Shown here: positions 39,723-48,915 of the stretch, one piece after another
Layout of the letters: each line of letters begins with the position of its first letter
Position numbering within the stretch: the stretch's first letter is position 1
Origin: Parvularcula marina
GTDB lineage: Bacteria; Pseudomonadota; Alphaproteobacteria; Caulobacterales; Parvularculaceae
DNA: 64,000 nucleotides
Assembly (NCBI RefSeq): GCF_003399445.1
Contig: NZ_QUQO01000001.1
Location: 1,175,001 to 1,239,000, forward strand
Reading direction: 5' to 3'
Position numbers and translations under genes: made by a program
Notes under the pieces: model-generated
The model's database searches: none
What the model saw: only the letters and a program-made list of their open reading frames with translations
What the model was told of the DNA's origin: nothing

Positions 39723-40235
39723 ATGCATTTTGCGATGACACGACGGACCATGCTTCTGGGGTCGGCGGCGCTGATCGGCGCGGCCTGCACTTCTGGAGAT
39801 GCGCGCGAGGCAAAGGAGGATTCCATGATAACCGATGACAGCAATATCGACTGGGCGAACCTCACCGAAGCTGAGTGGCGCGAGCGGTTGAGCGAAGAAG
39901 AATTCCGTGTCCTGCGCAAGGAAGGCACCGAGCGTGCCGGCACCTCTCCTCTTAATGATGAGAAACGCGAGGGCACATTCGTTTGCGCAGGGTGCGAGCT
40001 GCCGCTTTTTGCGTCTGAGACCAAGTTCGAATCAGGCACGGGCTGGCCGAGCTTTTACGACCACCTCCCCGGCGCGCTTGAAACCAAGCGCGACTTCAAG
40101 CTGGTTGTCCCGCGCACGGAATATCATTGCTCGCGTTGCGGCGGGCATCAGGGCCATGTCTTCAAGGACGGCCCTCGCCCGACGGGGCTGCGCTATTGCA
40201 ATAATGGCGTGGCGCTGAAATTCGTCCCCGCCTAA
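39723..40235 (+). CDS. msrB: Exported peptide-methionine (R)-S-oxide reductase, lipoprotein-like
   Basis: This 170-residue protein has an N-terminal twin-Arg/hydrophobic signal (TRRTMLLGSAALIG) with a Cys at AAC that fits a lipobox, then the MsrB domain. Zinc is bound by CAGC and CSRC pairs. The catalytic Cys is in LRYCNNGVALKF near the end, and SGTGWPSF and EYHCSRCGGHQGHVF are the family blocks. It repairs methionine-R-sulfoxide. Export points to a periplasmic protein-repair role rather than the usual cytosolic one. GTG 39720 and ATG 39723 are both possible starts. It converges on the spike-like gene with a 4-bp overlap of the 3' ends. Confidence 0.92.
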   Translation: MHFAMTRRTMLLGSAALIGAACTSGDAREAKEDSMITDDSNIDWANLTEAEWRERLSEEEFRVLRKEGTERAGTSPLNDEKREGTFVCAGCELPLFASETKFESGTGWPSFYDHLPGALETKRDFKLVVPRTEYHCSRCGGHQGHVFKDGPRPTGLRYCNNGVALKFVPA

Positions 40236-42652
40236 GCCGGTCCGTAGATTTCCTTCCAGGCGCCGGGCGGGATCGTCAGACTCCCGCCCGACAGAATCAC
40301 ATTCGTTACGCTGTCATCCGTCGCGGTGAAGCGGACCGTCTGGCCGTCGAGCAGGCCGAGGGCGGATAAATCCTCATAGCTCCACACATCATCTGCGGGT
40401 GATTGCGCCGGGCCGGTCGTCACAGCCGCACCTGAGGCAAAGCCATCTGTGCCGCTACCAGCGGCATAGTCCGCCATATCGAGCGACGCAGAATGACTGC
40501 CCAATGACGGGTCCGTATAAAGCGGATCGGTGATTGTCGTGCCGACCTCTGCTGCGCCGGCCGTTCCCAGATCGCTGGTATTGCCAAAGAAAGTCGATGA
40601 GGTGATCGCCGATCCAGAGGCCTGCCAATAGCCAACTGAAAAGCTTTCATCGAGATCTATAGCTTTCGTGTAGCCTGTAAAAATGCAGTCATCGATCGTC
40701 AGCTCACTGAAGCCCCCGGGATCGTAATTGGCGAACAGGAAGCTGGTGCTGACCCCTGCGGCAGGACCGGTGAAGACACAATTCTCGAAAACGGGCACGG
40801 CACTCGCCCCCTGCCGCAACCTCACACTTCCCTTTCCATAGCATCGGGTCATGACGCCCTCGAATGTGTTCATTTGGGCATAGAAGTGCACAAAACTATC
40901 CGTCACCTCCGCGGCTGTGAGCTTAACATAGTCCGTTAACGTCCCGAACTGGCATTGATCGAAGACGGCAATTGCGCCGCCGCCAACATCGTTGACTGCC
41001 CCGCTGGGACTCGGCAGAATCCGGCAACGGAAGAATTCATGACCCCCCAGCGAGCCTTCGAACCCGCCAATAATACCTGCGGGCGCTCTGACATCCTCAC
41101 CGCCATGTCCTTCGCCGCCGATGAAGGTGCAATCTTCGTGATAGGACGTGCTGTCATTGACGTGGACAGCTGCGTATTTGTGACAGTCTTCAACCCAGCA
41201 TCTATAGGCTTCCAGTCTGCCGTCAGCATGTGCCGTCAGGCCATCGCCGCAGTTGGACACCTTGACATCATGCACGGTCAGATCACCTGATCCGTGCACG
41301 GCAAGACCATTTGATGAGCTCTGGAAATCATCCGAAGCGATTTCGTCGAGGCCTTGCCAATCACGGATATGAAGCCCGTTCCCATATAGGATAACGGTGC
41401 CGTCCGTCATATCGAATGCTTGCGTCGACCCAACACCGGTGAAGGTTGAGCGAAGTGTTGTCCCCGGCTCAAACACTAATGTGATCGTATTGGTATCGAT
41501 GGAATAAACCAGCAGTGGATCATCCACATAGTCGCCCTGCTTGATCCGTACATTGACGGATGCACTCGTGGCAAGGCTTCCTAGTCGGCTTGATAGTTCT
41601 GAAAGCGTCGCCAGAGGCGCAGCCGGCACGCCTGTATTGCCATCACTGCCAAGCACCGTATCAACGACAAAATCAAAAGTCAGATCAAGTCCTAGCAACG
41701 CTGGAGGCGTGGGTGCGCCATTCGGCAGCGCGGGCGTCTCCGCCTCGATCACATATCCCCATGCTCCCTCTGCTACATCATAGGATCGTCTCGGCGCGCC
41801 TGTGGCCGCGGCAGCCGGTTTGCCTGTGTCGAGAAGAATAAGCGGATTGCTCCCAGCACTGAATTCAGCATCCTCGGGTGACAAGAGGTTTGAAATAGGG
41901 CCCGTCGCTTCGGTCCAGACCGCCGCTTCCTCTGCAGAGATTGCAAAACTCGCACCTGCGGGCACCCATGCAGGCGCAGAAGGCCCGCCAATGCCTGTCG
42001 AGTTGGGAAAGCTGACTTCCCCCGTCTCGTGATCAATCAGGATCGCATCAACAAATGTCTCGCCGTCCGCACTGACCCGAATGGTCAGATCGTCCGAGCC
42101 CGTCAGGCCGATCTCGACACGGCCCGACGCCCCAGTCTGAAAGACAAGTGAGGCCGTATCACTCGCACTCGCCTTGTTGATCGACTGACGCATGTCCCCC
42201 GTCCCCGGCGTAACGTCATCATGGGAGAAGAGGACAGCATCAGTCTTCACGGCCAGCCGATTGGTATCATCCGGCCCCGTATTGATCCCGAAGCGGGCCG
42301 CCTCTTCACTTCCGAAAGCACCCCATTCAGAGCCGTCCCAGACAATGTGCCGCCCTTCGTCAGCGACATAGGCCGTGATGCCTTCAATCGCGGGATATTC
42401 CCGCCAGGCATTATCCTGCCAGACAGCGATTACATCATCAGCAAGACCAGACCAGCTTTCGCCCGTTTTGCCAGACGGCAGGATATACCCCTCGCCTTGA
42501 GCAGGTTCTTCAGGCTCTTCGCTGACCGTCCGGGAGCTGACAGATAAATGCACCAACGCATCAAGAGACCGGATCGTTTCATTGACCGTGACATGCTTTT
42601 GCGCCTGGGCTTCCATCACGTAAGGGAAAGAAAGTCGGGTCGAGTTGTCCAT
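40232..42652 (-). CDS. DUF2793 plus beta-helix spike/tail-fibre-like protein
   Basis: This 806-residue protein has an N-terminal DUF2793 domain: residues 1-115, with RLSFPYVMEAQAQKHVTVNE, SLDALVHLSV and IAVWQDNAW. A middle beta-rich region follows, then from about residue 345 a right-handed parallel beta-helix. The helix shows repeated short strands ending in CW/CxF turns, for example AYRCWVEDCHKY, FFRCRILPS, FDQCQFGTL and FENCVFTG. The C-terminus is another small beta domain. DUF2793 is known from prophages and alphaproteobacterial gene-transfer-agent spikes, and beta-helices are typical of polysaccharide-binding spikes. No other phage or GTA gene is present here, so it is an orphan. It has no signal peptide, consistent with release by lysis. 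Confidence 0.8.
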   Translation of the reverse strand: MDNSTRLSFPYVMEAQAQKHVTVNETIRSLDALVHLSVSSRTVSEEPEEPAQGEGYILPSGKTGESWSGLADDVIAVWQDNAWREYPAIEGITAYVADEGRHIVWDGSEWGAFGSEEAARFGINTGPDDTNRLAVKTDAVLFSHDDVTPGTGDMRQSINKASASDTASLVFQTGASGRVEIGLTGSDDLTIRVSADGETFVDAILIDHETGEVSFPNSTGIGGPSAPAWVPAGASFAISAEEAAVWTEATGPISNLLSPEDAEFSAGSNPLILLDTGKPAAAATGAPRRSYDVAEGAWGYVIEAETPALPNGAPTPPALLGLDLTFDFVVDTVLGSDGNTGVPAAPLATLSELSSRLGSLATSASVNVRIKQGDYVDDPLLVYSIDTNTITLVFEPGTTLRSTFTGVGSTQAFDMTDGTVILYGNGLHIRDWQGLDEIASDDFQSSSNGLAVHGSGDLTVHDVKVSNCGDGLTAHADGRLEAYRCWVEDCHKYAAVHVNDSTSYHEDCTFIGGEGHGGEDVRAPAGIIGGFEGSLGGHEFFRCRILPSPSGAVNDVGGGAIAVFDQCQFGTLTDYVKLTAAEVTDSFVHFYAQMNTFEGVMTRCYGKGSVRLRQGASAVPVFENCVFTGPAAGVSTSFLFANYDPGGFSELTIDDCIFTGYTKAIDLDESFSVGYWQASGSAITSSTFFGNTSDLGTAGAAEVGTTITDPLYTDPSLGSHSASLDMADYAAGSGTDGFASGAAVTTGPAQSPADDVWSYEDLSALGLLDGQTVRFTATDDSVTNVILSGGSLTIPPGAWKEIYGPA

Positions 42653-42782
42653 GACGTCTCCGGAGAAGGCTCGTTTCAGCGTTCAAGATAAGTCAGGCGC
42701 GAGGTGCGGGGATAAGTTTGCGGCGGCGGGCAAGATTGACCCCGCCCCTCTCGACTGTTCTAGTCAGGACAGGAGAAATTGA

Positions 42783-43322
42783 ATGCTGATTTCATTATTG
42801 GGCCTCATCGCCGCCAGTTCCACGATAGCCCAGGAACCCGGCTCACCGCCTCAGGACGGCTGGGAAATTGGCGCTGTCTCCTTTGAGCTGACCATCAATG
42901 GAAAGCGCGGGAAGAGCGAGCCCATCCCCACCGTTTTTACGGTCAGGGAAGACGTCCCCGGCGTCCTCTTTATGTGTGACCAGTCTTCCTATCGTGTACG
43001 GATCGCCGAGAAGCCGATGCCGATGCACAATGTCGTTCACGGCACACAAAAACGTAACGTGCCGAATGTCCGGTTTTTCCTGTTCCTGGATGATGAGAAA
43101 GTGCTGACCGGAAGGGCTGATCGCTGGACGCAACTTGACGCCATCGCACCGGTGGGACGCGAACCAGCCGCAAACCTCTTCAATGCGATCATCACCGGCC
43201 AAAAGGCTGAATACGCCTTGCGCCGGGAAAAGAACCGTCAGCTGCTCCATCTGCCGCCCGTCGATGAAAACTTCCGTGCCTTTGCCGATGCCTGCAAGGC
43301 GCTCCAGTCATCGTCTGAATAG
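42783..43322 (+). CDS. Secreted protein of unknown function
   Basis: This 179-residue protein begins with a signal peptide (LISLLGLIAASSTIAQ). The mature region opens with beta strands (GWEIGAVSFELTINGKRGK, PTVFTVREDVPGVLFMCD) and ends with helices (AANLFNAIITGQKAEYALRREKN, NFRAFADACKAL). Two Cys (near residues 65 and 170) may pair. I do not recognise a family. ATG 42783 has AGGAGAA upstream. It stands alone between the spike-like gene (divergent) and the first small lipoprotein. Confidence 0.75.
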   Translation: MLISLLGLIAASSTIAQEPGSPPQDGWEIGAVSFELTINGKRGKSEPIPTVFTVREDVPGVLFMCDQSSYRVRIAEKPMPMHNVVHGTQKRNVPNVRFFLFLDDEKVLTGRADRWTQLDAIAPVGREPAANLFNAIITGQKAEYALRREKNRQLLHLPPVDENFRAFADACKALQSSSE

Positions 43323-43485
43323 AGCGAACTCCCGCAACCTGATTATTTTTCGCAGTTGCAAAATAAAGGTGGTCATCTGCGCGAAAATATGCGCTCATGC
43401 CCCATCGAAACATGACGGGAATTCAAAGCCTTACTTCCAGCAGCTTCGAAATCACTTTCTCGTCATTCCACTTCCAAAAGGATCA

Positions 43486-43650
43486 ATGCCTGTGTTCAAG
43501 CGTCTCGCCCTTATGGCCATTTTTGTTCTTACCGCCGCTGCCTGCGCCACGACGCCGGAAGAAGGCGAGACTGAAAAAGACGATGATGGCACGCATTGCA
43601 CCGTCGAACGCGACATGGGCTCCCGCATGGGCACCAAGGTCTGCCGCTAA
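43486..43650 (+). CDS. Small lipoprotein, paralogue 1 of 3
   Basis: This 54-residue protein has a lipoprotein signal (LALMAIFVLTAAAC). After the lipidated Cys the mature part is TTPEEGE, an acidic/Lys stretch, a Cys in GTHC and the ending MGTKVCR. Two mature Cys could pair. It is one of three paralogues in 2.6 kb (with 43787-43957 and 45946-46110) sharing the TP(P)EE start and C-terminal VCR/ICR ending. ATG 43486 has AAAGGA upstream; GTG 43492 is an alternative. A stem-loop (CCGGGATG-15-CATCCCGG, 43662-43692) follows the stop. The function is unknown. Confidence 0.75.
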   Translation: MPVFKRLALMAIFVLTAAACATTPEEGETEKDDDGTHCTVERDMGSRMGTKVCR

Positions 43651-43786
43651 GACACGATTTGCCGGGATGACTGTCATCTGACTGCATCCCGGTCTGTCAT
43701 GCCTCCCCTCGAATGGTAGGAAGTCAGAGCCGCCGGCAACACCGGCGGCTTAAACTTGTTGCTGCCCAATTCCGGAGGAAGCCCGC

Positions 43787-43957
43787 ATGACACGCCGTCT
43801 CATCTTCACGACATTCGCCGCTCTATTGCTTGGCGCCTGTACGACGCCGCCCGAAGAGAAGAAAACGGCTGAAACCGAAGACCCTGAGGGGCTCACCTGT
43901 ACCGAAGATGCGCTCGTCAACACGCCGCGTGATCCGGTGAAAATCTGCCGCGACTGA
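43787..43957 (+). CDS. Small lipoprotein, paralogue 2 of 3
   Basis: This 56-residue protein has the signal LIFTTFAALLLGAC. The mature part starts TTPPEEKK, is rich in Glu/Thr, has a Cys in LTCTED and ends VKICRD. The layout matches the neighbouring paralogue: lipidated Cys, TPPEE, one central Cys, then Val/Ile-Cys-Arg near the end. ATG 43787 follows a good ribosome-binding site (GGAGGA). A GC-rich hairpin (43729-43749) lies between the two genes. The function is unknown; the acidic linker and paired Cys suggest a periplasmic or outer-membrane small protein. Confidence 0.75.
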   Translation: MTRRLIFTTFAALLLGACTTPPEEKKTAETEDPEGLTCTEDALVNTPRDPVKICRD

Positions 43958-43987
43958 CGCCTCCGGCATTCATGAACACATGAAAAA

Positions 43988-44015
43988 AGGGCGGCTTTCT
44001 CCCAGAAGCCCCCCT
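43988..44015 (-). terminator. Rho-independent terminator for the leftward membrane-protein gene
   Basis: Read on the minus strand, a 10-bp stem with one mismatch (AGGGGGGCTT / AAGCCGCCCT) and an 8-nt loop is followed by a run of six T (43983-43988 region). It lies about 60 bp beyond the stop at 44077. It also closes the region behind small lipoprotein 2 on the other strand. Confidence 0.75.
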
Positions 44016-44076
44016 TCCCTTGCCTCATCAAGATCGAGAAACGGTCAAACGAGGCGTTCGTGATCCAGCGAAAAAC

Positions 44077-44778
44077 TCAGAGTCTTTTCATCAGGACGGA
44101 AGCGTAAGGTGCCTTTGTCGGCTTTGCGCCACCAAAAAACTGGGCCCCGAGCTGACCGAAAAACCCAATCACGAGTGCTGTTGCCAACTGCTCAGTATCA
44201 AGGTTCGGGATCGGCAGCGGTTCACCACCAGGAAGGGTCGTTGGTACCCCAACGATCTTCGCCACCAAAAGAAGCACGATGACTGTGATCAGAAGATTGA
44301 TCACGTAGCCGAGGAAAAACTGCTTTTTGACGTCATTTTTTTCCTGTGGCGTCAGCCCCTCGCCTGTAAATTGTCGCTTCTGTGCCTCCAAGCGATTGAG
44401 AATATTCGGCATATTGACGAACCAGCCCAGCAGGAAGAGCAAGAAGATTACCCCGCCGCCGAAATAGGCGAAGGGTACCCCCACCACTTTCATCAACAAC
44501 CAGCCAAAGAACCAGATCGCAAGAAACTGCGCGACAAATTCGATCAGCATCAGGATGACCAGACCCGCGATCATGGTGCCCATCGAGACGCTTTCACCAG
44601 ATGCGGCATTGGCTGCGACGTACGGGCTCTCGCCCCCTTGTATCACGCCTTTGAAGCCAACGACCTCCGCATAATCGGGGTCTTCTAGAAACGCATTATC
44701 GAGAGCTTCCTGACGGCGTTTGAGCGCACGGAATTGGTTCAGCGATACCATGGCGCTGGTCGCGAAGATCGAATACAT
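44077..44778 (-). CDS. Multi-pass membrane protein of unknown function
   Basis: This protein of about 233 residues has a soluble N-terminus (about 60 residues, LNQFRALKRRQEALDNAFLEDPDY). Four hydrophobic segments follow: near 68-95, 100-122, 150-175 and 195-215. A basic loop (ILNRLEAQKRQFTGEGLTPQEKNDVKKQ) separates the pairs. I do not recognise the family. The open frame reaches 44829, but ATG 44778 (MYSIFATS) fits a GGGAA upstream; the start is uncertain. It lies between small lipoproteins 2 and 3 in the opposite orientation and ends in a strong terminator. Confidence 0.7.
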   Translation of the reverse strand: MYSIFATSAMVSLNQFRALKRRQEALDNAFLEDPDYAEVVGFKGVIQGGESPYVAANAASGESVSMGTMIAGLVILMLIEFVAQFLAIWFFGWLLMKVVGVPFAYFGGGVIFLLFLLGWFVNMPNILNRLEAQKRQFTGEGLTPQEKNDVKKQFFLGYVINLLITVIVLLLVAKIVGVPTTLPGGEPLPIPNLDTEQLATALVIGFFGQLGAQFFGGAKPTKAPYASVLMKRL

Positions 44779-44861
44779 TGGAATTTCCCACCCAACTATT
44801 GCCCCAGAACTCTTGTCTAGCCTCTGCAATGTGCAACTTCAAGGCTAGGAAGAAGACTGGC

Positions 44862-45806
44862 TCAACTCCCCAATTGGCGTAAGATGAGGATCCAGATCGG
44901 CGCGGTGATCAACGACCCGACGGTTGCAAACATCACTGCACTGGCCGCCGCGCCGGTGGCCCTTCCGTAAAGCTGCGCAAAGACAAATGCGATGAGCCCT
45001 GATGGCATCGCCGCCGTCAGGACGGCCGATTGCGTGACCTCAAGCGGCAGATGCATCGGCCCTGTCGCGAGCCCAATGACAATCAGCGGATGAATGATCA
45101 GTGAGAGACCGGCGACCATGGCGGCCTCGCCGAAGGCCCGCTTGGGTTCGCACTTTGTCAGCACGCCGCCTAATCCGAAAATGGCCGCAGGCAACGCTGC
45201 TTCTGCCAGCATATCGACGCTGTCCATGATTGGCGACGGGACGGTCAGCCCGGACAGATTGACGATAAAGGCCGCAGCCAGCCCGATCATCAACGGGTTG
45301 CGTACGACCTCTCGCGTAATGAGTTTCAGCGATGCCGCAGAGAACTGCCCATCCGCCTTGGCCAGCTCCATTGCCGTGATCCCGACCAGGAAGCAGATCG
45401 GTGAGTGAATGGAGATGATTGCGAAATTCGGGCCGAGCGTGTCGGGGCCGAAAGCTCGTGCCGTGATCGGCACCCCCAGCATCAGGCAATTGGTAAAAAG
45501 CGCGGCAAAACCAATTACGACACTATCCGTCCAGGGACGGTTGAAGATCAGCCGAGCGCCCAGCATGCCGAGCACGAAACAGCTGAGTGCACCGGTATAG
45601 AATGATACGAACAGCGCCGGATCGAACGCCGCGGCCAGGTCCAGACGGGATATCTTGCTGAAAAGAAGACAGGGAAAACCGAAGGTCAGGATAACTTTCA
45701 TCATCCCGTCAATCGCGGCGATCGGGATCACGCCCGTCCGGACCGCGGCAAAGCCGGTGCCAATAATAATAAAGATCGGCGAGATGATCAGCAGGATTTC
45801 CAACAT
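44862..45806 (-). CDS. AEC-family (auxin efflux carrier) transporter
   Basis: This 314-residue membrane protein has ten hydrophobic helices in two inverted halves. It shows AEC features such as FPCLLFSKISRLDL in helix 2, FTNCLMLGVPITARAFGPD in the first crossover, and TAAMPSGLIAFVFAQLYGR in the second half. Bacterial AEC proteins export small organic acids such as malate or malonate. The substrate here is unknown. The ATG lies about 60 bp into the gap facing the third small lipoprotein gene, and the membrane-protein gene is next downstream. Confidence 0.9.
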   Translation of the reverse strand: MLEILLIISPIFIIIGTGFAAVRTGVIPIAAIDGMMKVILTFGFPCLLFSKISRLDLAAAFDPALFVSFYTGALSCFVLGMLGARLIFNRPWTDSVVIGFAALFTNCLMLGVPITARAFGPDTLGPNFAIISIHSPICFLVGITAMELAKADGQFSAASLKLITREVVRNPLMIGLAAAFIVNLSGLTVPSPIMDSVDMLAEAALPAAIFGLGGVLTKCEPKRAFGEAAMVAGLSLIIHPLIVIGLATGPMHLPLEVTQSAVLTAAMPSGLIAFVFAQLYGRATGAAASAVMFATVGSLITAPIWILILRQLGS

Positions 45807-45945
45807 CCACCCGCCATGCGCGCGCCGTGCGGGAAGGTCAATCTCTGCTGCGCTCGGCGCCTGACAGGTCGCAAGACGAATGATAGATTGCAGCCGTCAT
45901 GCGGCCCCTCTCTTAACGCCGCCGAACTCGAAAAGGAGTTTCATC

Positions 45946-46110
45946 ATGGTACAGCGTATTCTTCTTGCCGCCCTTCTTGTCCTTTCGGCTACGGCCTGCG
46001 TCACGCCGCCCGAAGAGGGAGAGAAAGAAGCGAAGAAAGAGCCCGATGCCAAATATTGCGACACCGACGCCGATGACCGCCTCGGCACGGAAGTCTGCCG
46101 ACAATACTGA
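45946..46110 (+). CDS. Small lipoprotein, paralogue 3 of 3
   Basis: This 54-residue protein has the signal LLAALLVLSATAC. The mature sequence begins VTPPEEGEKE, continues as a Lys/Glu linker, has a Cys in AKYCDTD and ends LGTEVCRQY. It shares with the first paralogue the TP-x-EEGE start and the GT-x-VCR ending. ATG 45946 has AAAAGGAG upstream; the frame is open to 45880 but without a signal. A strong hairpin terminator follows directly (46117-46148). It diverges from the AEC transporter gene. Confidence 0.78.
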   Translation: MVQRILLAALLVLSATACVTPPEEGEKEAKKEPDAKYCDTDADDRLGTEVCRQY

Positions 46111-46116
46111 TTTTTC

Positions 46117-46156
46117 CCGGCCTTGCGGCAGTAGGACAGCAAGGCCGGTTCTTATT
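46117..46156 (+). terminator. Rho-independent terminator after small lipoprotein 3
   Basis: CCGGCCTTGC (46117-46126) and GCAAGGCCGG (46139-46148) form a perfect 10-bp stem with a 12-nt loop. TTCTTATT follows on the plus strand. The hairpin begins 7 bp after the stop codon, so the lipoprotein mRNA is short and self-contained. Confidence 0.85.
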
Positions 46157-46700
46157 CCGATGGCGTCATGACTTCTTCGAAATAGATTGCCCAGCTCTCA
46201 CCCTGGTCGAGCGAGTAATCGACCGTGAATGTCTTGGGAGCACCAAGGTCCCAACGCAGACGAAAATGCATCTTCTGATCATCACCGAGTGGGAAGTGGG
46301 TGTCGCTGCGCAGATTGGTGACCTCAAGCATTTCAGGTTCGGTGAAACGCCCCTCATAGATGTCCATCAGCCCCCAGGTGTCATCGACGACAGCCACGCG
46401 ATATAGCTGTCTGTACTGATCATAGCTCATTTGGGTCTTGAGGGTGATCAGCTCTTCCAGACCAAGATCCGACGTCCGTTCTTCTTCCAGAACCCGGCCA
46501 TTCAGCACGAAATGAGAAGTGCTCGTCGCTTTGCGCAATTCAATCGGGCCATCAGGCGTATGCCGGACGCCGGTGATGACGAACTCCCCTTCGAGCGGCG
46601 CCAGTCTTGCCATGGCCTCCAGAACCGGATCCTCGTCAGCAGTGGCGGACCCGATCCCCAGACCGAGGGCGAGCATGAAGGGCAGGAATTTGCGGAACAT
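46152..46700 (-). CDS. Secreted protein with DUF1579-like character
   Basis: This 182-residue protein has a signal peptide (FLPFMLALGLGIGSATA). A beta-barrel-like mature part follows, with APLEGEFVITGVRHTPDGP, STSHFVLNGRVLEEERTSD, YRQLYRVAVVDDTWGLMDIYEG and a C-terminal strand WAIYFEEVM. The pattern (start GxW/EF, then LNGRVLEE, then YDQYRQLYRV) recalls DUF1579/lipocalin-like proteins, but I am not certain. ATG 46700 has GAGGT upstream; the frame extends into uvrB without signal features. The palindrome TTATCGATAA (46714-46723) lies just upstream. The gene follows uvrB on the same strand. Confidence 0.7.
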   Translation of the reverse strand: MFRKFLPFMLALGLGIGSATADEDPVLEAMARLAPLEGEFVITGVRHTPDGPIELRKATSTSHFVLNGRVLEEERTSDLGLEELITLKTQMSYDQYRQLYRVAVVDDTWGLMDIYEGRFTEPEMLEVTNLRSDTHFPLGDDQKMHFRLRWDLGAPKTFTVDYSLDQGESWAIYFEEVMTPSE

Positions 46701-46755
46701 AGCGACCTCACAATTATCGATAAACGATACATTGCGCAGCGCTGACGTCAAGCTC

Positions 46756-48915
46756 TTACCGCGTCTCCAGATCGAGTTCCTCGAGCTTGCGGATCTCATC
46801 ACGGATACGCGCCGCGTCCTCGAATTCGAGATTGGCCGCGGCCTCGCGCATCTGTTTTTCAAGCGCAGCAATATGGGTTTTCATATTGTCGCCATGCTCG
46901 AATTTCGTAGCCTCCTCGGCCATGCCGCCCGCGCCGGTCAGTCTTTGCGAACTGAAGGTCGTCCCGGCGGCCGCTTTCAGCGCCTCATCATCGCTGTCGG
47001 TGATTTCAGCGATCTTCGCCTTCACCGTTCTCGGCGTGATGCCATGCTCCTCATTATGGGCGAGCTGTTTCTCGCGGCGGCGTGAGGTTTCGGCGAGCGC
47101 CCGCTCCATCGACCCCGTCATGCCATCCGCATAAAGAATGACACGGCCATCGACGTTCCGCGCTGCCCGGCCGATCGTCTGAACCAGTGATGTTTCTGAG
47201 CGCAGGAAGCCTTCCTTATCGGCATCGAGAATCGCCACCAGCTCGCATTCCGGGATGTCGAGCCCTTCGCGCAACAGGTTGATGCCGATCAGCACATCGA
47301 AGGTGCCGAGACGCAAGTCACGGATGATCTCGATGCGTTCAATCGTGTCAATGTCCGAGTGCATGTAGCGAACGCGGACGCCCTGCTCATGCATATATTC
47401 GGTCAAGTCCTCGGCCATCTTTTTCGTCAGGGTCGTGACGAGCACCCGACCGCCTTTGGCCGCGACCTTCTTGCACTCATCAATGACGTCATCGACCTGA
47501 TTGATCTGTCCCTTGGAGACGGGCCGGATTTCGACCGGCGGATCGACAAGCCCCGTCGGACGGATCACCTGCTCAACGAAAACACCGCCCGTGCGGTCCA
47601 GCTCCCACGGCCCCGGCGTGGCGGAGACATGCACCGTCTGGGGCCGCATCGCGTCCCATTCCTCGAATTTGAGCGGCCGGTTATCCATGCAGCTCGGCAG
47701 GCGGAAGCCATATTCCGCCAACGTCCTTTTTCGCGCAAAGTCACCTTTGAACATGGCGCCGATCTGCGGGATCGTCACATGGCTTTCGTCGCAGAAGACC
47801 AGCGCATTCTCCGGCAGATATTCAAAAAGCGTCGGGGGCGGATGACCCGGCTTCCGGCCTGTTAGATAGCGGGAGTAGTTCTCGATGCCGTTGCAGACCC
47901 CTGTCGCCTCCAGCATCTCAAGATCAAACGTCACCCGTTCGCGCAGGCGCTGCGCCTCGATCAGCCGGCCTTCGGCCTCCAGAACCGGCAGAGTTTCGGC
48001 CAGCTCCTTCTTGATCCCCTCCAGCGCGCGGCGGATCGTCGGGCGCGGCGTCACATAGTGAGAGTTCGCATACATCTTGATCTGGTCGAGTTCTGCGATC
48101 TTTTGTCCCGTCAGCGGATCAAATTCCGTGATCGCCTCAACCTCGTCACCGAACATGCTGACCCGCCAGGCGACATCCTCGAGGTGCGCCGGGAAGATCT
48201 CGATGACATCGCCCCGTGCCCGGAAACAGCCCCGCGCGAAAGCAACATCATTGCGCTTATATTGAAGCGCCACGAGGTCCGCGAGCAATTGCTGGCGCTC
48301 AATCTCCTGCCCTTTCTCTAGGGTGAAGGTCATCTCCGTATAGGTCTCAACCGAGCCGATACCGTAAATACAGGACACCGACGCAACGATGATTACATCA
48401 TCGCGTTCGAGCAGCGCCCGGGTGGCCGAGTGGCGCATCCGGTCGATCTGCTCATTGATCGTGGATTCTTTCTCGATATAGGTATCCGTGCGCGGAACAT
48501 AGGCTTCGGGTTGGTAGTAGTCGTAATAGGATACGAAATACTCGACCGCATTATTCGGAAAGAAGCTCTTGAACTCACCATAGAGCTGCGCGGCGAGCGT
48601 CTTGTTATGCGCAAGGATCAGCGCGGGCCGCTGCATCGCTTCGATGATCTTGGCCATGGTGAAGGTCTTGCCCGACCCCGTGACCCCGAGCAGCACCTGA
48701 TCGTGCTCCTGCTCTTTGATGCCTTCAACGAGTTCAGCGATCGCCGCCGGCTGGTCGCCCGCCGGCTCGTAATCCGAGACGACCTCGAGCCGCTTGCCGC
48801 CTTCGAGCTTGTCCGGGCGGGCGGGCCTATGCGGCGCCCACTGCCCCTCCATCCGGTCATGATAGGAGACAACGGCTTCGGAAAATCCAAGGTCTTCGGG
48901 CAGGGTCTTGCTCAT
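46756..48915 (-). CDS. uvrB: Excinuclease ABC subunit B
   Basis: This 719-residue DNA-repair helicase-like protein is complete. Walker A is [12 protein letters not shown] near residue 70, followed by the beta-hairpin region with [23 protein letters not shown]. The helicase motifs include [24 protein letters not shown] and QTIGRAARN. The C-terminal UvrC-binding domain reads [25 protein letters not shown]. UvrB loads on damaged DNA with UvrA and recruits UvrC for incision. The upstream 130 bp show no alphaproteobacterial LexA box (GTTC-N7-GTTC), so SOS control is not evident. Confidence 0.98.
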   Translation of the reverse strand: MSKTLPEDLGFSEAVVSYHDRMEGQWAPHRPARPDKLEGGKRLEVVSDYEPAGDQPAAIAELVEGIKEQEHDQVLLGVTGSGKTFTMAKIIEAMQRPALILAHNKTLAAQLYGEFKSFFPNNAVEYFVSYYDYYQPEAYVPRTDTYIEKESTINEQIDRMRHSATRALLERDDVIIVASVSCIYGIGSVETYTEMTFTLEKGQEIERQQLLADLVALQYKRNDVAFARGCFRARGDVIEIFPAHLEDVAWRVSMFGDEVEAITEFDPLTGQKIAELDQIKMYANSHYVTPRPTIRRALEGIKKELAETLPVLEAEGRLIEAQRLRERVTFDLEMLEATGVCNGIENYSRYLTGRKPGHPPPTLFEYLPENALVFCDESHVTIPQIGAMFKGDFARKRTLAEYGFRLPSCMDNRPLKFEEWDAMRPQTVHVSATPGPWELDRTGGVFVEQVIRPTGLVDPPVEIRPVSKGQINQVDDVIDECKKVAAKGGRVLVTTLTKKMAEDLTEYMHEQGVRVRYMHSDIDTIERIEIIRDLRLGTFDVLIGINLLREGLDIPECELVAILDADKEGFLRSETSLVQTIGRAARNVDGRVILYADGMTGSMERALAETSRRREKQLAHNEEHGITPRTVKAKIAEITDSDDEALKAAAGTTFSSQRLTGAGGMAEEATKFEHGDNMKTHIAALEKQMREAAANLEFEDAARIRDEIRKLEELDLETR

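Noticed and set aside
40232-46110. Prophage or mobile island around the spike-like gene and small lipoproteins
   Set aside because: No integrase, terminase, capsid, tail, transposase, tRNA or direct-repeat boundaries are visible, and base composition stays similar to the neighbours.
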